64,000 bases of DNA. It comes from Bdellovibrionales bacterium RIFCSPHIGHO2_01_FULL_40_29 (GTDB lineage Bacteria > Bdellovibrionota > Bdellovibrionia > Bdellovibrionales > Bdellovibrionaceae). Position numbers and translations under genes: made by a program. The first letter of the stretch is position 1. Every line of letters starts with the position of its first letter. The DNA lies in the NCBI GenBank assembly GCA_001771815.1, contig MEPU01000009.1, positions 1-64,000 on the forward strand, written 5' to 3'. Below, piece after piece: positions 29,581 through 39,094 of this stretch. Below the pieces are notes generated by a model. The model was not told the DNA's origin and made no database searches. It saw only the letters and a list, made by a program, of their open reading frames with translations.

Positions 29581-29596
29581 ATTTACAAATTATGAA

Positions 29597-29631
29597 CATG
29601 GACTGAATAAACTGTCATGGTTTATTCCATG
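29597..29631. promoter_or_regulatory. Inverted repeat in the chemoreceptor leader
   Basis: GAATAAAC (29605-29612) and GTTTATTC (29620-29627), each flanked by CATG, with a four-base bulge on one side. It lies 17-51 bp upstream of the chemoreceptor start and may be an operator or an mRNA hairpin. Confidence 0.35.
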
Positions 29632-29761
29632 AATCACTTTGAGTTGGACTGAGAATTAACAATTTCTAGACCAATTACAAACAGGACTTGTGACTGATTT
29701 AAAAAAGAATTTAACTATTTTTAGATTTAAAAATCCCAATTTTTTAACGAGAGGCTCATTC

Positions 29762-30772
29762 ATGAGAATTGCTCAAATTATTCTTTTTGCTTTATCCATT
29801 TCACATTTTGCGTTTGCTGAAAAACTTGATCTGAAAAGTTTGAAAAAAAACTTTACCCGACCAAAAAGCATCCCTTATTTGGATGACAATAAGTATTCAA
29901 CAGAACGTGAAATCTTAGGGAAAATGCTATTTTTTGATCCACGAGTTTCTGGATCCAACTCCATTTCGTGTGCAACCTGCCATAATCCGTCCTTTGCCTG
30001 GGGTGATGGCTTAGCCAAAGGTGTTGGTCATGGACACAAAGAACTCGTGCGCAAATCCCCGACTATTTTAAACTTAGCGTGGACTGAAAAATTAATGTGG
30101 GATGGTCGCTTTACACATCTTGAAGGCCAAGCACTTGGACCCATCGGCAGCGAAGCCGAAATGAATATGAAAATGGAAGGCGAGGGCAATCTTTCTGATA
30201 AAATTAAAGGAATCGCAGGTTATCGAGTTCTATTTGAAAAAGCCTATCCCAAAGAAGAAATCACAAATGAGCTGATCGGAAAAGCCATCGGTGTTTACGA
30301 GCGAGGCGTGGTTTCAGGCATAGCCCCTTTTGATAAATGGATTAAAGGAAATGAAAAAGCGATCAGTGAAAGCGCGAAACGTGGCTTTGTCTTATTCAAC
30401 ACGAAAGCTTCTTGCGTTGCTTGCCACTCCGGATGGAACTTTACGGATGATAGTTTTCGCGATATTGGAGTCAACGACACCGATCTTGGGCGAGGCAAAT
30501 TTTTAAAAATGACATCTCAGCAACATGCCTTCAAGACCCCCGGTCTACGAAGTATTGCCTTACGCAGCCCCTATATGCACAATGGAAGTGAGAAGACACT
30601 TGATGATGTGATTGATTTTTACGACCGAGGTGGTGATGTGAAGCGGGAAAGCTTAGCTGGAGAGATTAAACCACTCAGCTTAACAGCTTCAGAAAAAATG
30701 GATCTAAAAGAGTTCTTACTGACATTAACTGGTGATGACAAACCCGTCACCTTACCCATTTTACCAAGATAA
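29762..30772 (+). CDS. Di-haem cytochrome c peroxidase
   Basis: A periplasmic CcpA/MauG-family enzyme reducing peroxide with electrons from c-type cytochromes or cupredoxins. A signal peptide ends FAFA. The two haem sites are CATCH (in SCATCHNPSFAWGDG) and CVACH (SCVACHSGW); TPGLRSIALRSPYMHNGS near the C-terminus is typical. The ATG at 29762 has GAGAGG upstream. The next gene, 18 bp on, encodes a cupredoxin, a plausible electron donor. Confidence 0.94.
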   Translation: MRIAQIILFALSISHFAFAEKLDLKSLKKNFTRPKSIPYLDDNKYSTEREILGKMLFFDPRVSGSNSISCATCHNPSFAWGDGLAKGVGHGHKELVRKSPTILNLAWTEKLMWDGRFTHLEGQALGPIGSEAEMNMKMEGEGNLSDKIKGIAGYRVLFEKAYPKEEITNELIGKAIGVYERGVVSGIAPFDKWIKGNEKAISESAKRGFVLFNTKASCVACHSGWNFTDDSFRDIGVNDTDLGRGKFLKMTSQQHAFKTPGLRSIALRSPYMHNGSEKTLDDVIDFYDRGGDVKRESLAGEIKPLSLTASEKMDLKEFLLTLTGDDKPVTLPILPR

Positions 30773-30790
30773 GAAGAGGATAAAGGATAT

Positions 30791-31102
30791 ATGAAATACT
30801 TATTTTATGCGATAGTAATGGCGCTTGTTTCGAATGCCACAGCTGCTGAAGTTATGATTTCACAAAAAGACAAAAAATTCGATAAAGCAGCTATTAAAAT
30901 TAAAAAAGGTGATAAAATTGTATTTAAAAACAATGAAAAAGATATCACACACAATGTGTTTTCATTAGGACCAAAAAATGCATTTGAACTGAAAACCCAG
31001 GCCCCTGGAACAGCCAGTACTGTTGAATTTAAAGAACCAGGTACAACGGATGTTGAATGCGCGATTCATACAAACATGAAATTAAAAGTTACCGTCGAGT
31101 AA
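30791..31102 (+). CDS. Cupredoxin (plastocyanin-like)
   Basis: 103 residues with signal peptide. The copper ligands are all visible: His in DITHNVFS, then the C-x4-H-x-N-M arrangement in VECAIHTNMKLKV. Type-1 copper proteins shuttle electrons in the periplasm. It is co-directional with the peroxidase gene just upstream and likely co-transcribed. Confidence 0.9.
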   Translation: MKYLFYAIVMALVSNATAAEVMISQKDKKFDKAAIKIKKGDKIVFKNNEKDITHNVFSLGPKNAFELKTQAPGTASTVEFKEPGTTDVECAIHTNMKLKVTVE

Positions 31103-31451
31103 TTTTTTTAAGACTCAAAATATATTGAATAACAGCCTCGCGCTCTTTTAACGAAAGAGCGTCTTTCCATGGAGGCATCGCCGATCCCGGAATGCCTTCG
31201 GAAACAGTTTTAAGAACTTCTTTAGGTGTCGCTCCAAAGCGAAAGTCTTCTTCTAGAAAATTTCGAGGTTTTGTACTGGCAATGGCACGTGCCGCAGGAC
31301 CCTTTCCATCTCCGGTGACTCCGTGGCAGGATGTGCAATTGGCCTCATATACTTTTTTGCCTAATCGTAATTCTCGATTTGGCCTCACGGATTGAGCCTG
31401 AACCGAACCAGCAATTAGAATTGCCATTAGAAATTGTGGAATTATTTTCAT
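31089..31451 (-). CDS. Small c-type cytochrome
   Basis: 120 residues, signal peptide, one haem site CTSCH (YEANCTSCHGVTGDGKG) and a distal Met in GSAMPPWKD, as in class I cytochromes. It overlaps the cupredoxin gene end by 14 bp, tail to tail. It may accept or supply electrons in the same route as the peroxidase and cupredoxin. Confidence 0.93.
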   Translation of the reverse strand: MKIIPQFLMAILIAGSVQAQSVRPNRELRLGKKVYEANCTSCHGVTGDGKGPAARAIASTKPRNFLEEDFRFGATPKEVLKTVSEGIPGSAMPPWKDALSLKEREAVIQYILSLKKITRR

Positions 31452-31516
31452 ATCTGTTTTTCGGTTTCACAAGGGGGCTTCTTGACGAGTCTTTGGTCTA
31501 GGTCTATGGTCGCCTC

Positions 31517-32677
31517 ATGTCAAAACTTCAAATAAATTTGCATCGGAATTTGCGCCGAACTGTGCTTCGTGGACATCCTTGGATCTACAAAGATGCCGTT
31601 GTTCCAGTCAAAGCAAAAATAGCACAAATATGCCAAGTGATGGATGGTAAAAACGAGTTTTTAGCTTGGGCTTACTTCGATCCTCACAGCCCCTTGTGTT
31701 TACGAATTTTAAGTTTAGATAAGAAGCCACCGACTTTTGAAACCTATGAAGCTCGTTTTCAAACAGCATTTGAAATTCGAAAATCAGTGATTGATCCCCA
31801 GACAAACAGCTATCGTCTTTTCAATGGCGAAGGTGATCTGTTGCCTGGATTGATATGTGATATTTACAATGATATTGCTGTTTTACAATTCGACGGCCAA
31901 GGCGCAAATGAATTCTGGAATAAACAACAAATTGCTGACTGGATTATCCAAAATGGCATCTGCAAAACGGTTGTTGAAAAATTACGCCGACAAACACAGG
32001 GTGGAATTTTAAAACTTGCCGGTGAAGATTGCGAAAATGAAGTCATTGCCACTGAGCATGGCGTGAAATTCATGGTGAATTTAGAAAAAGGCCAAAAAAC
32101 TGGATTTTTCTTAGATCAACGTGAAAATCGAAATTACATTCAATCTGTGAGTCGGGATAAATCTGTTCTGAATCTTTTTAGTTATTCAGGAGGCTTTTCA
32201 GTCTATGCCGGCTTGGGTGGCGCTCGAAAAGTGGCAAGTCTTGATGTTGCCGAAGGCGCTATAGAATTGGCCGAGCGCAATTGGCAATTGAATGGACTTG
32301 ATCCTGCAAAGCACACAGGACTTTGTGTTGATGTGTTTGAATACTTAAACTCAGCAACCGAAGTTTGGGATCACATCATTGTTGATCCCCCGTCTATGGG
32401 TCACTCGGAAGAGCACAAAGAGCGAGCCAAGGTAAAATACATTGAATTATTTGCAACCGTAGCAAAAAAAGTCCGCGCTGGTGGGCAGCTGTCTGTGAGT
32501 TCTTGTTCGAGCCATATTTCATTTGAGGATTTCTTTGAAATCATTAATGAATCCCTATCTCAGTCGAAGCGTCGGGGACGAATATTACGTGTCTCTGGAC
32601 AAGGCCCGGATCACCCGTTTCCACACAGTTGCCATGAGCTTCGGTATTTAAAGTTTGTTCACTTGATTTTAAATTGA
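31517..32677 (+). CDS. Class I rRNA methyltransferase (RlmI-like, COG1092)
   Basis: 386 residues: a PUA-type RNA-binding start (LRRTVLRGHPWIYKDAV), a linking domain, then a Rossmann methyltransferase with VLNLFSYSGGFSVYAGLGGA for SAM and VDPPSMGHS as the catalytic loop. RlmI makes m5C1962 in 23S rRNA, but the usual catalytic Cys context differs here (SCSSHISFEDF still fits). The specific site is an inference. Good match in length. Confidence 0.88.
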   Translation: MSKLQINLHRNLRRTVLRGHPWIYKDAVVPVKAKIAQICQVMDGKNEFLAWAYFDPHSPLCLRILSLDKKPPTFETYEARFQTAFEIRKSVIDPQTNSYRLFNGEGDLLPGLICDIYNDIAVLQFDGQGANEFWNKQQIADWIIQNGICKTVVEKLRRQTQGGILKLAGEDCENEVIATEHGVKFMVNLEKGQKTGFFLDQRENRNYIQSVSRDKSVLNLFSYSGGFSVYAGLGGARKVASLDVAEGAIELAERNWQLNGLDPAKHTGLCVDVFEYLNSATEVWDHIIVDPPSMGHSEEHKERAKVKYIELFATVAKKVRAGGQLSVSSCSSHISFEDFFEIINESLSQSKRRGRILRVSGQGPDHPFPHSCHELRYLKFVHLILN

Positions 32678-32699
32678 TCTTAGACGATACCTATTTCCT

Positions 32700-34295
32700 A
32701 TGATTAGCACATCCAATGTCAGTTTACGTTTTGGTGGAAAAAAATTATTCGAAGACGTTAACGTCAAGTTTACACCTGGCAATTGCTATGGCCTTATTGG
32801 TGCTAATGGCGCTGGGAAAACCACATTTCTAAAAATCTTAGCAAAAGAAATTGAACCCAATACTGGCGAAGTCATTATTGATCCCAATCTTCGACTTTCA
32901 ACTTTAAAACAAGATCACTATGCATTTGATGAGCACACCGTTTTGCAAACGGTTTTGATGGGCAATCAAAAACTTTATCAAGTCATGGTTGAAAAAGACA
33001 AACTGTACGCGAATCCTGATTTTTCTGAAGCCGATGGTGTTCGCGCCTCTGAACTGGAACAAACTTTTGCTGAGCTGAATGGCTGGGAAGCCGAATCTGA
33101 GGCCAGCACCATGTTGGCAGAACTAGGAATCAACGAGGGCGCTCATCAAAAACTAATGAAGGATCTGGCCGGCGGCGAAAAAGTAAAGGTTTTATTAGCG
33201 CAGGCACTTTTTGGACAGCCTGATATTTTACTACTGGATGAGCCAACGAATCATTTGGATATCTATGCTATTCAGTGGCTGGAAAACTTTCTGTCCAATT
33301 TTCAGAATACCGTTATCGTCATTTCCCATGATCGTCATTTTTTAAACAAAGTCTGCACACATATTGCGGACATTGATTTTTCAAAAGTAACAACTTTTTC
33401 TGGCAATTATGATTTCTGGCGTGAAGCCAGCGAATTAAGCCAACGACTTTTATCTGATCAGAACAAGAAAAGTTCAGACAAAGCCGAAGAATTGAAAAGT
33501 TTTATTCAACGCTTCAGCGCCAATGCATCAAAATCTCGTCAGGCATCTTCACGTCAAAAACAACTGGAAAAATTAGAATTTGCGGATATGCCAAAATCTT
33601 CACGCAAACAGCCGTTCATTGGTTTTGAATCTAAACGGGAATTAGGAAATGATATTCTGACTGTTGAAAATATTTGTAAATCCATTGATGGCGAACAGGT
33701 TCTGAAGAATATCAGTTTTTCGATGCGCAAGAACGACAAGATTGTCCTTGTTGGTCGAAATGATTTAGCAAAAACAGCCCTATTGGATATTTTGGCCGGA
33801 GAATCAACCGCAGATTCCGGAAAATTTAATTGGGGTGGCACAACTGTTCGAAATTATTTTCCAACAGACAATTCAAAATATTTCTCGGGTGATGAAAATT
33901 CCATTGTCGATTGGTTAAGCCAGTATTCAGATGTGAAAGATGAATCTTTCATCCGTGGGTTTTTAGGAAAAATGCTTTTTAGCGGAAACGATGCGCTAAA
34001 AAAACCAAACGTCCTTTCGGGTGGAGAAAAAGTCCGCTGTATGTTTTCAAAGCTGATGCTCTCAGGCGCCAATGTCTTGCTACTAGACGGACCAACAAGC
34101 CATTTGGACTTAGAATCTATCACCGCCGTCAATGAAGGCATTAAACGCTTTAAGGGCTGTGTGATATTCACTTCACATGATCACGAGTTTATACAAACTG
34201 TTGCAAACCGCGTGATTGAGATTGAACAGACAATTACTTATGACAACAGCATCACCTATGATGAGTACCTTGAAATAAAGAAACCTCTGCACTGA
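32700..34295 (+). CDS. ABC-F family ATPase
   Basis: 531 residues with two ATP-binding domains and no membrane part, the ABC-F plan (translation factors acting at the ribosomal E site). First Walker A GANGAGKTTFL and signature LAGGEKVKV with LLLDEPTNHLD. In the second domain the Walker A is degenerate, GRNDLAKTALL, while the signature LSGGEKVRC is intact and Walker B reads LLLDGPTSHLD, with the catalytic Glu replaced by Gly. A YbiT/YkpA-like subtype is my best guess. It starts 22 bp after the methyltransferase gene. Confidence 0.92.
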   Translation: MISTSNVSLRFGGKKLFEDVNVKFTPGNCYGLIGANGAGKTTFLKILAKEIEPNTGEVIIDPNLRLSTLKQDHYAFDEHTVLQTVLMGNQKLYQVMVEKDKLYANPDFSEADGVRASELEQTFAELNGWEAESEASTMLAELGINEGAHQKLMKDLAGGEKVKVLLAQALFGQPDILLLDEPTNHLDIYAIQWLENFLSNFQNTVIVISHDRHFLNKVCTHIADIDFSKVTTFSGNYDFWREASELSQRLLSDQNKKSSDKAEELKSFIQRFSANASKSRQASSRQKQLEKLEFADMPKSSRKQPFIGFESKRELGNDILTVENICKSIDGEQVLKNISFSMRKNDKIVLVGRNDLAKTALLDILAGESTADSGKFNWGGTTVRNYFPTDNSKYFSGDENSIVDWLSQYSDVKDESFIRGFLGKMLFSGNDALKKPNVLSGGEKVRCMFSKLMLSGANVLLLDGPTSHLDLESITAVNEGIKRFKGCVIFTSHDHEFIQTVANRVIEIEQTITYDNSITYDEYLEIKKPLH

Positions 34296-34354
34296 TCTTG
34301 CAACACCAACCATAGAACCTTGCCTTGGGGACAATTTCCCCAAAAGGAGTGTCT

Positions 34355-35182
34355 ATGGCCAGAAGTCTATGGAAAGGCGCGGTCAGCTTTGGTTTACTTA
34401 ATATTCCTATAGAGCTGATGTCGGCCAGTCAGGAAAAACGCCTGAGTTTTCACCTGTTGGACAAACGAGACAACTCACCCATCGGATACAAACAGTACAA
34501 TAAGGTCACAGGGAAAGAACTTGATAAGAAAAATATTATCAAAGGTTATGAATACGAAAAAAATCAGTATGTCTTGCTTGAAGAAAAAGATTTCGTCAAA
34601 GCAAATCCCAAAGCCACACAGACTATTGATATTGAAGACTTTATTGAACTGGAAGATCTTGATTTTTTGCTTTTTGAAAAACCCTATTATTTAGTACCCG
34701 GAAAGAATGGGGAAAAAGGATATGTTCTGCTGCGAAAAGTCTTAGAACAAACAAAAAAAGTGGCTATCGCAAAATTTATTTTGCACAACAGTCAGCATTT
34801 AGCTGCCATTATACCAAAAGGTGATTATCTGATATTAGAAGTACTTCGCTTTGCACATGAAATAAATGAAGTCCACGAAGTCGATTTACTAAACCACGCG
34901 GATCTGAATCGAGTCAAAGTTTCTGCCAAAGAATTAAAATTAGCTCAGGATCTGGTTGCCGGGATGACGGCAGAGTGGAAACCCGAACAATATAAAAATA
35001 CGTATCAAGATGAACTTCTTAAATATATAAAAAATAAAATTAAACGAGGTGATGTCGAGTTTTCAGAAAGAATTGAAAAAGAAGAAGTCACAAATACAAA
35101 TCTTGTGGATTTGATGCCTTTATTGACAAAAAGCTTAGAGACCAAAAAAACAAAACCTCGAAGTCCACGGGTACATGCATGA
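34355..35182 (+). CDS. ku: Ku protein (bacterial non-homologous end joining)
   Basis: Homodimeric ring that binds DNA ends and recruits LigD. The N-terminus MARSLWKGAVSFGLLNIP is the family signature, followed by the core (VTGKELDKKNIIKGYEYEK, YYLVPGKNGEKGYVLLR) and a short basic tail. About 275 residues, average for a single-Ku genome. The ATG at 34355 has AAAGGAG five bases upstream. Its stop overlaps the ligD start as ATGA. Confidence 0.96.
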   Translation: MARSLWKGAVSFGLLNIPIELMSASQEKRLSFHLLDKRDNSPIGYKQYNKVTGKELDKKNIIKGYEYEKNQYVLLEEKDFVKANPKATQTIDIEDFIELEDLDFLLFEKPYYLVPGKNGEKGYVLLRKVLEQTKKVAIAKFILHNSQHLAAIIPKGDYLILEVLRFAHEINEVHEVDLLNHADLNRVKVSAKELKLAQDLVAGMTAEWKPEQYKNTYQDELLKYIKNKIKRGDVEFSERIEKEEVTNTNLVDLMPLLTKSLETKKTKPRSPRVHA

Positions 35183-37389
35183 GTTTAACCGAGTATCACC
35201 ATAAACGAAATTTTCGAAAAACAAAGGAGCCCTCGGCGAAAAAATCATCCACTGGGAATCATATTTTTGTTGTTCAAAAGCATTATGCGTCTCATTTGCA
35301 TTATGATTTTCGCTTGGAACTGGATGGTGTTCTTAAAAGTTGGGCTGTTCCAAAGGGGCCATCGACAGACCCTCATCAAAAGCGCCTGGCCGTTGAAGTC
35401 GAAGATCATCCTGTTAGCTATGCCACATTCGAAGGGACCATTCCCCAGGGGGAATACGGAGCCGGTGAAGTTGAAATTTGGGATCATGGCACTTGGAAAA
35501 CTTCGAAAGATCCTCAGGCACAACTTGCAAAAGGCCATTTAGAATTTGAACTGAAAGGGGCAAAGCTTTCTGGAAAATGGATGCTGATCCGAACAAAGCA
35601 AATTGCTAAAAAAGCCAATTGGCTTCTTATAAAACGGACAGAAATGGCGTCTGTTACAAAAATTCCAAAATTTATTGAACCCCAGTTATGCACCTTAGTT
35701 ACATCGGCGCCGGAAAACTCGGAGTGGATTCATGAGATTAAATTTGATGGCTACCGAACACTAGCGCGTATGGAAAACAAATCCGTTATCTTACAGACTC
35801 GAAATGGTTTAGATTGGACAAAAAAATACCAATCGATTGAAAAAGATTGTCTTAAGTTGAAGGCAAAATCTTATATTATCGATGGCGAGGTTGTTTGGTT
35901 GGATAAAAATGGAGTAACTCATTTCAGTCAGCTTCAGCGCAGTTTGGAAAATAATTCCAGTGATGAGCTGAGATACTATGTGTTTGATTTGCTTTTTTTA
36001 GATGGCAAAGATCTTCGCGAGATGCCGCTTCTGCAGCGCAAGCAACTTCTTAAGAAATTAATCAAAAATTCAAAAACGGCTCATATTCTGTTGAGCGAAT
36101 ATCAAACCGCCTCGGGATCAAAGGTTTTTAAATCAGCGTGTCACTTAGGTCTTGAAGGTATTATTTCTAAACGTTCCGATGCGCCTTATAGCTCGGGACG
36201 AGGCTCCTCGTGGGTTAAAACCAAATGCACGAATGTGCAAGAGTTTGTGATCTGTGGTTATACCGTTCAAGAAAATGGATCCAGCCTAGCCGCACTTATC
36301 CTGGGTGAATATGACATCAATCGAAATCTGCACTATGTGGGACGAGTGGGTACAGGATTTAATCAAAATAATCTTCCTTTACTCATGAAGAAAATCAAAA
36401 AAGCACACTCTAAAAATTCACCATTTACAGAGAAAGTGCCACAGTCTAAAAATATATTCTGGACTAAGCCAATCCTTGTTGCGCAAATTCAGTTTGGTGC
36501 CTGGACAGAAGATCACATCCTGCGACATGCAGCCTTCAAAGGAATGCGCGAAGATAAACCCGCTCATGAAGTTGTGACTCATCCAGAAAAAATAATTTTC
36601 CCTCAACAAAAGATCTCAAAGATGGATCTTGTGAATTATTATCAAAAAATAGAAAAATGGATATTGCCTCATATAAAAAACCGCCCCTTGGCCCTTTTGC
36701 GATGTCCCGATGGACAAGGACAAGCTTGTTTTTTTCAAAAACATCTTGAAAAAAACAAGCTGATGATCACTGTTCAAAATTTGAGTGATCTTTTAAATTT
36801 GGTGCAACTCAATACTCTGGAACTTCATGCTTGGAATTGCCATATGAATTCCATCGATAATCCAGATAAAATTGTTTTTGATCTGGATCCTGACCCGTCA
36901 GTGAATTGGAAACAAGTCAAACAAGCTGCATTTGATTTGAATTCTTTATTGAATAAGTTGAATCTCAAAAGTTTTATTAATGTCAGCGGAAATAAAGGGG
37001 TTCATATTCACGTTCCCATTGATAATCGTTACAGTTGGAGTGATGTTAAAAATTTTGCTAAGAGCGTTTGCGCAAAAATGGTTGAACAAAATCCAACCAC
37101 TCTAACTGTCAATATTCTCAAAAAAAATAGAAAGAATAAAATTTTCTTGGATTACCTCAGAAATGGGCGCGGGGCCACTGCGATAGTCCCTTTTTCTGTT
37201 CGAAATACTCCGCAAGCCTCAATTGCCATGCCGATCAGTTGGACGGATCTGAAAACGTTAAAAGCCCCTAACGAGTTTACTGTTAAAAATTTCTCAAAAA
37301 ACTGGAATCCCAAAAAAGATCCATGGAAAAAGTATTTTTCGATTTCTCAAAGAATAGAGATCTTAGATTCTGTTCGTGATTTGCCCTAG
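35179..37389 (+). CDS. ligD: LigD: end-joining DNA ligase with phosphoesterase and polymerase domains
   Basis: 736 residues. The N-terminal 3'-phosphoesterase (about 28-150) has HYDFRLELDG and FEGTIPQGEYGAGEVEIWD. The ATP-dependent ligase follows, with active-site K188 in EIKFDGYR and an OB-fold part ending near 445. The C-terminal primase-type polymerase (about 475-736) has LALLRCPDGQG and IVFDLDPDPSVNW with its catalytic Asp pair. The order PE-LIG-POL is the Pseudomonas type; mycobacteria use POL-PE-LIG. Translationally coupled to ku. Tail to tail with the next kinase, 2 bp apart. Confidence 0.96.
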   Translation: MSLTEYHHKRNFRKTKEPSAKKSSTGNHIFVVQKHYASHLHYDFRLELDGVLKSWAVPKGPSTDPHQKRLAVEVEDHPVSYATFEGTIPQGEYGAGEVEIWDHGTWKTSKDPQAQLAKGHLEFELKGAKLSGKWMLIRTKQIAKKANWLLIKRTEMASVTKIPKFIEPQLCTLVTSAPENSEWIHEIKFDGYRTLARMENKSVILQTRNGLDWTKKYQSIEKDCLKLKAKSYIIDGEVVWLDKNGVTHFSQLQRSLENNSSDELRYYVFDLLFLDGKDLREMPLLQRKQLLKKLIKNSKTAHILLSEYQTASGSKVFKSACHLGLEGIISKRSDAPYSSGRGSSWVKTKCTNVQEFVICGYTVQENGSSLAALILGEYDINRNLHYVGRVGTGFNQNNLPLLMKKIKKAHSKNSPFTEKVPQSKNIFWTKPILVAQIQFGAWTEDHILRHAAFKGMREDKPAHEVVTHPEKIIFPQQKISKMDLVNYYQKIEKWILPHIKNRPLALLRCPDGQGQACFFQKHLEKNKLMITVQNLSDLLNLVQLNTLELHAWNCHMNSIDNPDKIVFDLDPDPSVNWKQVKQAAFDLNSLLNKLNLKSFINVSGNKGVHIHVPIDNRYSWSDVKNFAKSVCAKMVEQNPTTLTVNILKKNRKNKIFLDYLRNGRGATAIVPFSVRNTPQASIAMPISWTDLKTLKAPNEFTVKNFSKNWNPKKDPWKKYFSISQRIEILDSVRDLP

Positions 37390-37391
37390 CC

Positions 37392-38864
37392 TTAAGAAGC
37401 CTGTGGGATTTCGACAATAAACTCGGTATGACCTGATGAGTTGTTGTAGGACAAAGTTCCTTGATGATTGGCAACGACATTATAGGATATACTTAAACCT
37501 AACCCCGTGCCCTTACCAATGCCTTTCGTGGTATAAAAAGGCAGAAACATTTTTTCAGCAACTTCCGGCGGAATGCCGGGACCACTGTCTTGAACTGAAA
37601 AGCGAATACGACTTCCCTTGGAATCAATGGAAATGCGAATCCATCTATCAGGAAGATTTTCAACGGCATCAATCGAGTTTCGAATCAAATTAACCAAAAC
37701 CAATGAGATCTGCACGGCACGGCATTTTATAAGTCGCTCTTCGTAGGGCTCAACAATTAGTTTTACTTTCGTCTGTTCAAGCTTATACGAACAAAGCGCA
37801 ACGGTTTCATCAATTAAGAATTTTAAGCTGACCTCTTCGATCCCTTCCCTGACGCTGTCTCTGACCAAAAATTTCAAGCTCGAAATAATTTTTCCGATTC
37901 TTTGTACAGTTGCTAAAATTCTGTTTTGTAAACTTTCAACTTTTTTAAGATCAGTGACTTCTTTTGTTTGTTCAGCAAGTAATGAAATAACTGTTAATGG
38001 TGTATTAATTTCATGCGCAATACCACCCGCCATTTCACCCAATGACGAAAGTTTCGCCGCCAGCACCAATTGGTGCTGCTGATCTGCAATAATCTGGGAC
38101 CGTTCCTGAACTTGATACTCAAGATTCAAGTTCAACTCGTTCAAATCTTGAAAATTACGATGAGACGCTTCTAAAAGTCCATTGATAGACTGTTCGAGAC
38201 TGTAAATTTCGTCAGTAAATTTTTCTGATCTCTTCAAACGAAGAGGAGTATAGGATTTAGCTAAATCCATATTTTCAATCAAATGCCTGCGAATAACCGA
38301 GAGATGTCTTGCAAGAATTTGATTCAGAATAATCAATATGGCACTTGATACCAAAAATGTTTTTAAAAACTGCACCAGTAACGTCATGCCTGCTTTTTTC
38401 CAAACGCGCATATAAACTTTGTCTAAGTCTCCCCATAATTTCAGTTCGCCGATTTTTGTTTCGTTTGTAAAAGCCGTTTTTTGACGGACTAAGTCTAGCG
38501 TATAAGACAATGAATTGTTTTCTGAAATCTTCCCATTTTTATAAATTATTTTTCCATGCTCGGAAACTTCAATATACATAATACCAGGAATATTCAATAT
38601 GCCCGCTGTTTGAATTCCTAATAAGTTGTAATCAAAATTCCACAAGGCTGTTTCTAAGCCTTCTTTATAGGTTCGTTCGACTAAACTGAAACTTTTTTGA
38701 ATATCATTGATCTCTTCGCGATAATCAAAGTAGAGCTGAGACAATGTGATGAGAAATGTGACGCAACTGCTGACCACAAGAACTGCCAACAAGATCTGCA
38801 CATTAATAGACTTATAGAACTTTTTGAACAGAAAAAATCCCTTCGGGAATGATTTCACCAACAT
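37392..38864 (-). CDS. Membrane sensor histidine kinase
   Basis: 490 residues: membrane segment near 22-42, a small periplasmic domain (about 45-155), a second segment near 160-182, a HAMP-like and coiled-coil linker, then HisKA with His284 in AHEINTPLTVI and an ATPase domain ending in KGIGKGTGLGLSIS. It resembles the kinase at 19882-21822 in plan. No regulator is adjacent, so the partner is unknown. Upstream 38865-39094 has no clear gene and includes the divergent promoters. Confidence 0.9.
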   Translation of the reverse strand: MLVKSFPKGFFLFKKFYKSINVQILLAVLVVSSCVTFLITLSQLYFDYREEINDIQKSFSLVERTYKEGLETALWNFDYNLLGIQTAGILNIPGIMYIEVSEHGKIIYKNGKISENNSLSYTLDLVRQKTAFTNETKIGELKLWGDLDKVYMRVWKKAGMTLLVQFLKTFLVSSAILIILNQILARHLSVIRRHLIENMDLAKSYTPLRLKRSEKFTDEIYSLEQSINGLLEASHRNFQDLNELNLNLEYQVQERSQIIADQQHQLVLAAKLSSLGEMAGGIAHEINTPLTVISLLAEQTKEVTDLKKVESLQNRILATVQRIGKIISSLKFLVRDSVREGIEEVSLKFLIDETVALCSYKLEQTKVKLIVEPYEERLIKCRAVQISLVLVNLIRNSIDAVENLPDRWIRISIDSKGSRIRFSVQDSGPGIPPEVAEKMFLPFYTTKGIGKGTGLGLSISYNVVANHQGTLSYNNSSGHTEFIVEIPQAS

Positions 38865-39094
38865 TCATCTATCGGAAAAAAGACCCCATATCTAAAGTTT
38901 AAATCACACGACAGTCGTTCCAAACTGAATCACATAGTATTATCTCCATTTTACGCCACTATGGGGATAAAACTGGTGAAATGACGACCTTGGAAAGTTG
39001 CCCTACAAGAAGTAAACCTTGTCAAAAACTGTCTGTTTCGCTATGTACTCTTAACACACAATCGCTTTGTCGATTTTTACCAAACGAGGCCTAT

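Noticed and set aside
35245-35596. Frames of 60-97 codons opposite ligD
   Set aside because: They overlap the conserved phosphoesterase domain, with no start signal.
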